The notes under the pieces are model-generated. The model saw nothing but the letters and a program-made list of their open reading frames with translations, did not search any database and was not told where the DNA came from. Source: Acidobacteriota bacterium (GTDB lineage: Bacteria; Acidobacteriota; Terriglobia; UBA7540). From it: DNA of 8,893 nucleotides. The stretch lies in assembly GCA_021786455.1 (NCBI GenBank), contig JAJYNF010000062.1, positions 1 through 8,893 of the forward strand. The letters run 5' to 3'. Made by a program: the position numbers and the translations under genes. Every line of letters begins with the position of its first letter. Within the stretch, counting starts at the first letter, position 1. Below, in pieces: positions 1 through 6,402 of the stretch.

Positions 1-773
1 ATGTATCCTTCTTCCGGCCGTGATAACACGATCTGCGAGGGATAGGAGACTCCCTGGAAATCGCCGTAGCCTGAATAACGCGCGTCCTCTTCCAACTTTC
101 CACGCGCCCCGAAAATTTCGACCCGGCTCACTCGCAGGTCCGTCCGATCAAACCAAATTCTCCGGCGCAGCCTCAGCCTGCCGGGTCCCTCCGGCTCGAC
201 CACTGTCAGGACGTAGTACAATCGCGCATGACGCTCCACCTGCTCAACAAAATACTGTGCATTCGGGTTGATCGGCGCGATGAGCAACGCCTCCAAGATA
301 TGCTGCGGGCGCAGGTTCTCGAATCCGCCGGGCTCCGGACCTCGGTAATCATCCTGGCCTTCGATAAAGCGGTTTTTAGGAGGAATCGAGAGCCGAAATT
401 GCCGGCCGTCAGAAACCATGTCGAAGATTTCCGTCCCAACCACCGGCGCTTCCCCTTGGATGCGGATTTGCGCGGGCTTCTTCAGAAGGATATATCCGCG
501 AATTTCGTGATACTGTTTCTCCAGCCCTGCTTGTTGCAACAGCGCCGTGGCTTGGAACTGAACGACCGCCTGGAGGGTGTCAATTTTCGCGCTCCAGTCA
601 TTAACGTCCTGAACCAGGTCGCTGACCGTCGCGCTAAGCAGAGTTCCGGGCGGAGGGGAAGGCGGGAGGTGACTTATTTGACGGACAGCACAACTACTCA
701 TCATGAGCGACAGCGCCCATGCCAACGCGGGTCGCAGTGCTCGCCGCCTACCATGTTGTGCATTTTCCCACAG
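1..773 (-). CDS. Outer-membrane-type lipoprotein, LolA/LolB/DUF4292-like, 3' part missing
   Basis: A long minus-strand reading frame is open from just after a TAA at 785-783 to the left edge. It encodes an Arg-rich n-region (RRRALRP), a hydrophobic stretch (ALAWALSLMM) and a lipobox-like MSSC whose Cys is at 692-690. About 230 residues of the mature part are visible. The passages YHEIRGYILLKKPAQIRI, DMVSDGRQFRLSIPP and KNRFIEG match the layout I know for LolA/LolB-like and DUF4292 lipoproteins, a fold that binds lipid or lipoprotein in the periplasm; the exact job is unknown. The start is unresolved. The only in-frame ATGs (704-702 and 701-699) lie next to the Cys and leave no signal peptide. 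TTG at 725-723 gives only a truncated one. CTG at 773-771 or 737-735 gives a full one. The outer limit is used here. The ATG at 764-762 is in another frame, so an indel is possible. The family call is by eye. Confidence 0.72.
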   Translation of the reverse strand, partial: MWENAQHGRRRALRPALAWALSLMMSSCAVRQISHLPPSPPPGTLLSATVSDLVQDVNDWSAKIDTLQAVVQFQATALLQQAGLEKQYHEIRGYILLKKPAQIRIQGEAPVVGTEIFDMVSDGRQFRLSIPPKNRFIEGQDDYRGPEPGGFENLRPQHILEALLIAPINPNAQYFVEQVERHARLYYVLTVVEPEGPGRLRLRRRIWFDRTDLRVSRVEIFGARGKLEEDARYSGYGDFQGVSYPSQIVLSRPEEGY

Positions 774-779
774 GTATCC

Positions 780-808
780 ACTTTAACAGACGCCCCGCGG
801 CCTGTCAA
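780..808 (-). promoter_or_regulatory. Sigma-70-type promoter of the lipoprotein gene
   Basis: Read on the minus strand, a perfect -35 box TTGACA lies at 808-803. After a 17-base spacer comes TAAAGT at 785-780, which matches four of six bases of the -10 consensus. Transcription would begin near 773, almost at the first possible CTG start. The leader is therefore very short unless translation begins further inside, for example at 737 or 725. Confidence 0.6.
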
Positions 809-867
809 TTCGCGGAGAGTGGTGGAGACTGCGCATACGCGCTCAGCCCATTGAGCCGTGCGGGCCG

Positions 868-876
868 TGATAAAAT
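868..876 (+). promoter_or_regulatory. Extended -10 promoter of the small secreted protein gene
   Basis: The sequence TGATAAAAT contains a TGn extension followed by TAAAAT, which matches five of six -10 bases. No good -35 box lies 16-18 bases upstream; TTGAGC at 851-856 is only 14 bases away. This fits an extended -10 promoter that depends less on the -35 box. Transcription would start near 883, about 39 bases before the ATG. The promoter is back-to-back with that of the lipoprotein gene. Confidence 0.5.
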
Positions 877-921
877 GAGAGGCTACAGGGTAGCTCAAAA
901 TTCGCAACGGAGGGTCTTCCT

Positions 922-1278
922 ATGAAGAGAAAGACGTGTCTTCCCTTGACTTTGCTGGTATTGACGGTGGGGATTTTCCTTCCGCGAAAGGCTCTGGCGG
1001 CTGGCACGCAACATGTCTATTACGGGAGTATCAGCGACTCGATGTGCCGAGCCAAGCATATGATGTCCGGTAATATGCATCAGTGCACGATGTCCTGCGT
1101 CAAGGGCGGCGCCAAATTTGTTTTTGTTACCGGCGGACGAGCGGTGAAGATTGCTAACCAGAATTTCGCGGCCCTCCGCCAATACGCCGGCGAACACGTG
1201 AAGGTGACGGGCACGCGGAGCGGCGGGAGCATCACTATCACTCACATTGCCCCCGTGGCGGCCCGGAAGAAGAACTAA
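922..1278 (+). CDS. Small secreted Cys/Met/His-rich protein, DUF5818-like
   Basis: This 118-residue protein begins with a classical signal peptide: MKRK, a hydrophobic core at about 7-20, and a likely cleavage after ALA near residue 26. The mature protein of about 92 residues starts with YYGSISDSMC, followed by a cluster with C42, H46, M47, M48, M52, H53, C55, M57 and C59. The second half (VKIANQNF, EHVKVTGT, GGSITITHI) looks like beta strands of an OB-like fold. I associate this pattern with the DUF5818 family of secreted acidobacterial proteins, whose function is unknown to me. It should act in the periplasm or outside the cell. The start is supported by GGAGGG at 909-914, seven bases before the ATG. 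The Cys/Met/His cluster could bind a metal such as copper, or form a disulfide; that is inference. It is a single-gene unit facing the 3' end of the dehydrogenase gene. Confidence 0.85.
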   Translation: MKRKTCLPLTLLVLTVGIFLPRKALAAGTQHVYYGSISDSMCRAKHMMSGNMHQCTMSCVKGGAKFVFVTGGRAVKIANQNFAALRQYAGEHVKVTGTRSGGSITITHIAPVAARKKN

Positions 1279-1319
1279 CGACCGGCTGCGGCTGGCCGTG
1301 AGTGGCAACCTCACCACGC

Positions 1320-2366
1320 TTACTGGAAGCCGGGCTCTCTGGAGGTGTCCCGCGTGCTTCGAGGACCATCGCGATGAGCGTCCAGAACCGGGGGGCCGTT
1401 CACCTCGACCATTGCTTTGAAGCACGTGGGATCGCGGAAAACTTGCGGGAAAAGCTCGGGGACCTCCTCGAGAGTCATCCGGTGGGTGATCCAGGACGAA
1501 GTGTCAATCTGTCCACGCTCGATGAGCGCGATGATCCTTGGGAACTCGCCTGCGCTGTTGCGGGAGGCGAAGAGGGTGATCTCACGCCGATGGAAGAGGG
1601 GGTCCTCGATTGCCACCGTGCCCTCTACCAAACCGACAAACACCAACCGGCCCGCGTGAGCCACCCAACCGACGCTTCGCGCCATGGATTGAGGGTTTCC
1701 AGTGGCGTCAAACACGACGTCGGCCAAAGGGGCGTCGGGATTGGCCCGGACTGGAAAGTCGAGCCGGGAGATCAAGGCGCGGCGCGAGGGGTTAATCTCA
1801 AGCATGTGAACCTGAGCGCCGGTGGCCCGAGCAAACTGGGCAACCGCGAGGCCGATTGGACCGCCACCGACCACGAGCGCCGTTTCCCCAGGAGCTAGCC
1901 CGCTCCGTATCACAGCGTGGGCGCCGATGCCGAGCGGCTCAACCAGGGCAAGCTGATCGAATGTGAGCTCGTTCGATTTATAGAGGCGGTCCACAGGCAC
2001 GTACATAAATTCCCGCATGCCACCATCCCTATGCACGCCGAATACTTCCAAATGCTCGCAGCAATTGGTCCGGCCCAGTTTGCAGGCGTGACAGTGGCCG
2101 CAGGTCAGATAAGGCTCGACGGCGCATCGGTCGCCGGGCGAGAGCGCGCCAGGGTTGTTGGGGCATTCGACAATCTCGACGGCGAGTTCGTGGCCCAGAA
2201 TGCGCGGAAAACTGAAGAATGGCTGACGCCCCTCGAAGGCGTGTAAGTCTGTGCCGCACACGCCGATCCGTCGGACCCGCACTAAGGCTTGTTGAGCCGG
2301 GGCCGCGGGCAATGGGATTTCCTGGAGCTGAAATTCACCCGGCCGCACAAGGACGACTTGCTTCAT
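1320..2366 (-). CDS. Zinc-dependent medium-chain alcohol/polyol dehydrogenase
   Basis: The 348-residue product is a full-length member of the zinc-dependent MDR family (about 340-350 residues), which oxidises alcohols or sugar alcohols with NAD(P) in the cytoplasm. Catalytic zinc ligands are visible: C37 in GVCGTD, H59/E60 in GHE and E143 in VEPLG. The structural zinc site has C89, C92, C95 and C103 in the usual spacing. The Rossmann nucleotide motif GGGPIG is at 167-172, with E190 at the end of the next strand, which suggests NAD over NADP. Overall it resembles the L-galactonate/L-threonine/sorbitol dehydrogenase branch, but the substrate cannot be read from sequence. The tail after about residue 322 is polar and rich in Arg and Asp. 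AAGGAGA at 2385-2379 lies 12 bases before the ATG, a rather long spacing. The gene follows the zinc-ribbon gene by 24 bases and is probably co-transcribed with it. Confidence 0.93.
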   Translation of the reverse strand: MKQVVLVRPGEFQLQEIPLPAAPAQQALVRVRRIGVCGTDLHAFEGRQPFFSFPRILGHELAVEIVECPNNPGALSPGDRCAVEPYLTCGHCHACKLGRTNCCEHLEVFGVHRDGGMREFMYVPVDRLYKSNELTFDQLALVEPLGIGAHAVIRSGLAPGETALVVGGGPIGLAVAQFARATGAQVHMLEINPSRRALISRLDFPVRANPDAPLADVVFDATGNPQSMARSVGWVAHAGRLVFVGLVEGTVAIEDPLFHRREITLFASRNSAGEFPRIIALIERGQIDTSSWITHRMTLEEVPELFPQVFRDPTCFKAMVEVNGPPVLDAHRDGPRSTRDTSREPGFQ

Positions 2367-2390
2367 TGATTGCTCGAGTCTCCTTGCGCC

Positions 2391-2555
2391 TCACGAGCCG
2401 CAGCATCCCGCCCCGGGTGGCGTAGCTGAAGACTTGATCATCGCTCCGCCGCAACGCGGGCAGGGAGGCACTAGCTGCCCTTTTTTCAATTGAAGGATGT
2501 TTCCGCATCGCGCGCAACGATACGCTGCGTCTTCAGTGGCTGGAGTGAGCGCCAT
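2391..2555 (-). CDS. Small zinc-ribbon protein (54 residues)
   Basis: This short gene encodes 54 residues with two zinc knuckles, YRCARCGN (C14, C17) and PPCPRCGG (C32, C35), separated by a 14-residue strand-like segment (ILQLKKGQLV). This is a standard zinc-ribbon or rubredoxin-like layout binding one metal ion. It ends in GCCGS, adding C51 and C52, an odd feature that could extend the metal site or be redox active. The stop lies 24 bases upstream of the dehydrogenase ATG, on the same strand, so the two are probably one transcript. There is no strong Shine-Dalgarno sequence before its ATG; GAGTAAAG just upstream is weak. A role as a small metal or electron-transfer partner, or as a regulator of the neighbouring dehydrogenase, is only a guess. 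I am confident that it is a gene because of the paired CxxC motifs. Confidence 0.85.
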   Translation of the reverse strand: MALTPATEDAAYRCARCGNILQLKKGQLVPPCPRCGGAMIKSSATPPGAGCCGS

Positions 2556-2739
2556 GAGCTTTACTCAAAAAGCTGGATTTCCAACGAGGATTTTAACTCT
2601 GATGCTCGATCGGGAGTACATGCTTTTGCCCATTTTCATTCGCCTGGAAAGTCGCAGTGAGCTGTGCCCACTTGAGGTGGCGGAATGAAATTGGGCCTCC
2701 CAACCAGACATATAGAATCACTTGCCCCGGCTAAGAAGT

Positions 2740-2771
2740 GAAGCAAGCGGATGGCCGGCCTTTCTTGCTTC
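2740..2771 (-). terminator. Hairpin just downstream of the Amt gene
   Basis: Perfect 8-base arms GAAGCAAG and CTTGCTTC (positions 2740-2747 and 2764-2771) enclose a 16-base loop containing the palindrome GGCCGGCC. The hairpin sits 10 bases past the Amt stop codon on the minus strand. No T-run follows it, so it is not a textbook intrinsic terminator. It may end or stabilise the Amt transcript and separate it from the zinc-ribbon and dehydrogenase genes. Confidence 0.45.
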
Positions 2772-2781
2772 CCGACCCCCA

Positions 2782-4095
2782 TTAACCCAGCGTGAATTCA
2801 TCGGTATGGGTGATGAACTCCGGATAGGCTCCCGCCCCGAGCTCGTATAGGTCCAAGCCTTGTCGCTCGCCTTCGGGCTCGACGCGATATGGATAGAATC
2901 GGTTGAGCAGGCAGTTGAGGCCATACGTCAGAGGAAAGACAAAGCCAAGGAGTGTAGCCACGCCGACAAGCTGCGCTACCCACTGACGGCTGCCGTTGAG
3001 GTTAGCCCCTGCGGGGAAGTGAGCGAAAAAGCCAACTGCCATGACGCCCCAAAGGCCACCGACGGCATGAACGGACACCGCGCCGCCGGGGTCATCCACG
3101 CCCAATCGTGATTCAAGCCACTCGACCGAGCGAGCCGCCAACCCGCCCCCCACCAGGCCAATGAGGGCTGCTGCCCCCGGGGTGATGAACGCGCAGCCTG
3201 CTGAGCTGGCCACCAATCCGCTAATCCAGCCATTTGCGGTCAGGGATGCGTCCGGCTTGCCGAACCGGGTAAGCGTCATCCCGGCTGCCGCCAATGCGCC
3301 CATCGCTGCTGCCAGCAGGGTGTTGATCCCAATGAGCGCCAATCGGCCGGGACCGACCCCCATGAACAAAATGCTTCCCGCTGAATTTAATCCCGTCCAA
3401 CCCACCAGGGCAAGCAGGCACCCGAAGAGGACAAAGACCGCGTTATGCCCGGGGATGGCTGCGGGCATGTTACCCGCGGCGTATTTGCCGCGGCGCGGAC
3501 CCAAAATCCAGGCTATGGATAGAGCGGTTAACCCACCCACCGCCTGGATCGTTCCCGATCCCCCGGCGTCCAAGAATCCCTGACCGAGTCCGCAATTCGC
3601 GCCCAGCTCGGCCAACCACCCGCCGCCCCAGACCCAATGCGCAAAGAGCGGGAAAGTCCAGGCAGCCAAGAGCACGGTCGAGGCGCAGCAAGCCCGTAAC
3701 CGCCAGCGTTCGGCGCCACTGCCAATGGGAATCAGGGCGGCCAGCCCCGCGCTTAACATTCCAAACCAAGCGGCAAGCGATGCGCCGGAGCCATTGAAGG
3801 CGACGTCGCGCAAGAAAAAATGACCGGTCGAAATCCAACCCCAGGGCCGGCCTCGAACGGTTGCAGCGTATGACGGCAATCCCGAGAAACCTTGCCAAGC
3901 AAATCCGCAGATGAAATAGGCCACCGCCGCCACGGCCATGACACATAGGGATGCCATCAGGGTGTGCGCCGCGGAGCGCGACCGCCCGAGACCGCTATTA
4001 ATCAGCGCCAGCCCGGTTCCGGCCAGAGGAACTAGCAGAATCGAGAAGACGCAGACCGCCATTGCGGTAGGCGAAAGTAATAATTGCGCGCTCAC
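2782..4095 (-). CDS. amt: Divergent Amt/Rh-family ammonium transporter
   Basis: The 437-residue integral membrane protein has the Amt family framework: GLALINSGLGRSR in the first helix, GAER at 127-130, HWVWGGGW at 153-160, D176, VDDPGGAVSVHAVGG at 333-346 and the C-terminal GLDLYELGAGAYPEF. About 11 hydrophobic helices fit the family. It should conduct ammonium or ammonia across the inner membrane. By hand alignment to E. coli AmtB, D160 (D176), W148 (W156) and the second pore histidine H318 (H343) are kept. The first pore histidine H168 is Gln (Q184), and the Phe-gate positions F107 and F215 are Ser (S115) and Leu (L236). Transport behaviour or substrate may therefore differ. Translation starts at a GTG that overlaps the stop of the upstream small membrane gene as GTGA, implying coupling. 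No PII gene is adjacent. Confidence 0.9.
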   Translation of the reverse strand: MSAQLLLSPTAMAVCVFSILLVPLAGTGLALINSGLGRSRSAAHTLMASLCVMAVAAVAYFICGFAWQGFSGLPSYAATVRGRPWGWISTGHFFLRDVAFNGSGASLAAWFGMLSAGLAALIPIGSGAERWRLRACCASTVLLAAWTFPLFAHWVWGGGWLAELGANCGLGQGFLDAGGSGTIQAVGGLTALSIAWILGPRRGKYAAGNMPAAIPGHNAVFVLFGCLLALVGWTGLNSAGSILFMGVGPGRLALIGINTLLAAAMGALAAAGMTLTRFGKPDASLTANGWISGLVASSAGCAFITPGAAALIGLVGGGLAARSVEWLESRLGVDDPGGAVSVHAVGGLWGVMAVGFFAHFPAGANLNGSRQWVAQLVGVATLLGFVFPLTYGLNCLLNRFYPYRVEPEGERQGLDLYELGAGAYPEFITHTDEFTLG

Positions 4096-4271
4096 GCGGA
4101 TTGGCCTCGTCTCTGAATGTGCGCCCGGACAACCAGGATCAAGCCAAGCAATTCAACGCCCATGCCCGCGAGCGTAAAACCGGTTCCCAACGCCGTGGCA
4201 GAAAATAACGCCACCGCTGCCACGACGATAGCCCATCCCGCAGCCAGCAGTAAAAACCCAGCGAGCTTCAT
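4092..4271 (-). CDS. Small two-helix membrane protein coupled to Amt (59 residues)
   Basis: This 59-residue protein has two hydrophobic segments, about residues 4-26 (LAGFLLLAAGWAIVVAAVAL) and 31-49 (GFTLAGMGVELLGLILVV), then a basic tail AHIQRRGQS. The tail suggests a hairpin in the inner membrane with both ends in the cytoplasm. I do not recognise a named family. Its TGA overlaps the GTG start of the Amt gene (GTGA), so the two are almost certainly on one mRNA and translationally coupled. The ATG start is the only reasonable one before the first helix; the upstream GGGA is a poor ribosome site. A subunit, assembly factor or regulator of the Amt protein is a natural guess. A generic small acidobacterial membrane protein with no such role is the alternative. 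Confidence 0.72.
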   Translation of the reverse strand: MKLAGFLLLAAGWAIVVAAVALFSATALGTGFTLAGMGVELLGLILVVRAHIQRRGQSA

Positions 4272-4531
4272 GGGGTTCCCATCATCACCCGGATCGAGTG
4301 TCGAACCACGGCCTAAGATATCACAACCTGATTTTCTCTGCGCTGATGGTTCGCCGGTGCTCCGTCCGAGGCGTCATCAGAAAATTTTATAGTTCATAAA
4401 ATTGTAAATACCCCTTTCAATTATACGAATCCCTTATCCGTTCAATACAAACTTTGACTTTTACATCGGCCGGGACGCTGCCTACGATGCTGAGCGGGGG
4501 GAATTAACCCTAACGACAAAGGAGAACTGAC
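4272..4531. other. Divergent intergenic region with AT-rich centre
   Basis: This 260-base stretch separates the minus-strand Amt operon from the plus-strand permease and holds no gene that I can support. Its middle (about 4379-4465) is strikingly AT-rich within a GC-rich window, as expected for promoters of both operons. A perfect TATAAT reads on the minus strand at 4425-4420, but the nearest -35-like box (TTGAAC) is only 14 bases away. On the plus strand TTGACT (4454-4459) has no well-spaced -10 box. I could not assign start sites with confidence. Confidence 0.6.
4383..4403. promoter_or_regulatory. Perfect 8-bp inverted repeat, candidate operator
   Basis: Arms AATTTTAT (4383-4390) and ATAAAATT (4396-4403) are perfect inverted copies around a 5-base spacer AGTTC. 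The 21-base dyad sits in the AT-rich core between the two divergent operons and overlaps -10-like hexamers (TATAGT on plus, TATAAA on minus). A dimeric transcription factor binding here could control both transporters. AT-rich dyads arise by chance more easily than mixed ones, so confidence is moderate. Confidence 0.4.
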
Positions 4532-6331
4532 ATGGCGGAGAGTTCCGCACCTGAGATGAAGCCGACTTTGGGTCTGACCGGGGTCACGGTGAACGCGATG
4601 GCGCTGATCGCGCCGGGAGCGTTCCTTTGGCTCACCTTCGCGCCTCAGGCCACGGAAGGAGCGACAGCCCCAGCCATGTGGTTGGGAATCTTCGTGGCGC
4701 TGTTGCTCTGTTTGGCGACAGCGGTGAGTTATGCCGAGCTGGCCAAATTGTATCCGGGTACAGGCAGCTCGTACTATTTCGCCGAACAGTCGTTTCTGAA
4801 CCACGACAAAGCCTGGCCGTTTGCTCGGCTTTCCAAATTCGTCGTCGGCTGGGCTTCCCACCTCTATTACTGGATCTACCCGGGGGTGATGGTGGCCGTG
4901 ATTGGAATTTTCTGCGGCTACGTGGTCGGAACGCTTTGGCCGAGCTTCATGAGCGCCTCTAATCCAGGGCCCATGTTCATGATGCTGTGCGCGGTCATCG
5001 CGTCGTTCGGCATCGCCTACATTGCCTACCGGGGCGTCACCGGCTCGACGGCCGTCAGTGTAGCCATCAACGTGATTCAAATCAGCGCGCTGATCGTGTT
5101 CTCGGTGATGGCGCTTTCTTACCGCATGAACCACCCGGCCGGCAGCCCGGCCTGGCAGTTCGACCCCACATCCGGCGATGCTTACAATTATGAATTCGCC
5201 ACCACCAAGGCGGTCGTCAACGGCCAAACCACACTGACCATCGTTCGCAACGCCCAAGGCATTCCTCAACCGAAACTGAACGCCCAGGGAAAACCTGTGC
5301 CTTATCACATCAGCTATCCCACGCACGACGCGAGTGGCAACTTCCTGTCCCACAAGAGCGCAGGCTCGGTTATCGCCCCGCACAACTGGGGTTGGGTGTT
5401 TGTGCAGGCGACCGTCGCAATTTTAATTCTAGTCGGCTTCGAGTCGTGCACATCGCTGGGTGGCGAGGCCAAGAACCCCAAGCGCGACATTCCCATTGCG
5501 GTCGTCACCTCCCTGTTGATTCAAGGCGCGTTCTGCTATCTGTTCGAGTACTTCGCCACAAATTACGTCTTGAACAGCGGCTACACCATGGTGAACGCGC
5601 AAAATTCGGCCGCGCCCATCGGCGACCTGATGATTATGGTCGGCGATGCCATGTTCGGCCCGGGACGCGGCAGAATCTTCATGCTGGTTGAAGCGTTAAC
5701 CGTCTTCCTCGCGCTTATTGGCACGACGCTCGCCTGCATCAATACCGGGGCGCGCGTGACCTATGCGATGGGGAAAGACAAAGAAGTTCCCGAGCACTTC
5801 GGGATGCTCCACGGCAAAAATCTGACGCCGCATCGGGCTATCTGGGTGTTGGCCGCGATTTCCGCGGTGATTGGCTGCTTGGGCGTGTCCATGCTGTTTG
5901 GGGACGCCGGAGCGATCAGCGACGCAACCATCCAAGCCCTGCCGCACGGTTTCTGGTCGAGCTTCGGGTACTTTTCCCACGCAACAATGGCGGCAATGCC
6001 CAATTCGCTATTGACGGTGACCTTGTCGTCGAACTTTGGGACCTTCCTCCTGTACGGATTCAGTTGCGTGGTGTGCATGGTTGCCTATCACAAGCACCCA
6101 AACTTCCATGTGGTGAAACACTTCCTCATTCCGTTGTTTGGCGCGCTGGCCAACCTGGCATGTATGGCGTTTTACTTGATCGGCCCATTCATGGGCTACG
6201 GCACCAAAATGGAACCGCTGCTCGCTCTCGGCATCGCCCTGGTTTGGGGAATCTACGGTGGCATCTACTTTGTTCGCTCGAGCAAATCGAAAGGAAGAAC
6301 GACGCTCGTTGAAAGTCGGGTTGAAGCCTGA
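4532..6331 (+). CDS. APC-superfamily amino acid permease with large soluble insert
   Basis: The 599-residue product is a multi-helix inner-membrane permease of the amino acid-polyamine-cation superfamily. Helix 1 carries VNAMALIAPGAF (20-31), resembling the broken substrate-binding helix. Y81 follows GTGSS in the next segment. Helix 6 and its loop carry GFESCTSLGGEAKNPKRDIP (302-321), a hallmark of this superfamily. GARVTYAMGKDKEVPEHFG at 406-424 fits the conserved cytoplasmic loop. About 12 helices are predicted by eye, with a short basic C-terminus. Residues 199-284 form a polar, Asn/Gln/Thr-rich insert between helices 5 and 6 that should lie on the periplasmic side; most family members have only a short loop there. 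The substrate is unknown but is likely an amino acid or related amine. AAAGGAG at 4518-4524 sits seven bases before the ATG. It is divergent from the Amt operon. Confidence 0.92.
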   Translation: MAESSAPEMKPTLGLTGVTVNAMALIAPGAFLWLTFAPQATEGATAPAMWLGIFVALLLCLATAVSYAELAKLYPGTGSSYYFAEQSFLNHDKAWPFARLSKFVVGWASHLYYWIYPGVMVAVIGIFCGYVVGTLWPSFMSASNPGPMFMMLCAVIASFGIAYIAYRGVTGSTAVSVAINVIQISALIVFSVMALSYRMNHPAGSPAWQFDPTSGDAYNYEFATTKAVVNGQTTLTIVRNAQGIPQPKLNAQGKPVPYHISYPTHDASGNFLSHKSAGSVIAPHNWGWVFVQATVAILILVGFESCTSLGGEAKNPKRDIPIAVVTSLLIQGAFCYLFEYFATNYVLNSGYTMVNAQNSAAPIGDLMIMVGDAMFGPGRGRIFMLVEALTVFLALIGTTLACINTGARVTYAMGKDKEVPEHFGMLHGKNLTPHRAIWVLAAISAVIGCLGVSMLFGDAGAISDATIQALPHGFWSSFGYFSHATMAAMPNSLLTVTLSSNFGTFLLYGFSCVVCMVAYHKHPNFHVVKHFLIPLFGALANLACMAFYLIGPFMGYGTKMEPLLALGIALVWGIYGGIYFVRSSKSKGRTTLVESRVEA

Positions 6332-6402
6332 AAATGTCGCGATGATTCTGAGCACATTGGATATCGCTCGGGCTCCGGTCGGGTCATAGGCGCCGAACCA
6401 GC

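Noticed and set aside
228..854. 208-residue plus-strand open frame at the left end
   Set aside because: The minus strand there encodes a coherent lipoprotein with signal peptide and lipobox, and the plus frame shows no domain-like pattern.
1290..1320. Possible terminator between the convergent secreted-protein and dehydrogenase genes (GTGAG...CTCAC)
   Set aside because: Only a 5-base stem and no T-run; too weak to annotate.
1302..1898. 198-residue plus-strand frame antisense to the dehydrogenase
   Set aside because: The dehydrogenase motifs on the minus strand are unambiguous and this frame has none.
2335..2517. 60-residue minus-strand frame overlapping the dehydrogenase start
   Set aside because: The alternative frame in the same place encodes the zinc-ribbon protein with two CxxC pairs, which is far more convincing.
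4454..4488. TTGACT with TACGAT as a promoter for the permease
   Set aside because: The spacer is 23 bases, too long for a sigma-70 promoter.
4442..5383. 313-residue minus-strand open frame opposite the start of the APC permease
   Set aside because: It is rich in Arg, His and Gly, has no recognisable motif, and lies antisense to a clearly real permease gene; it is a GC-driven shadow frame.
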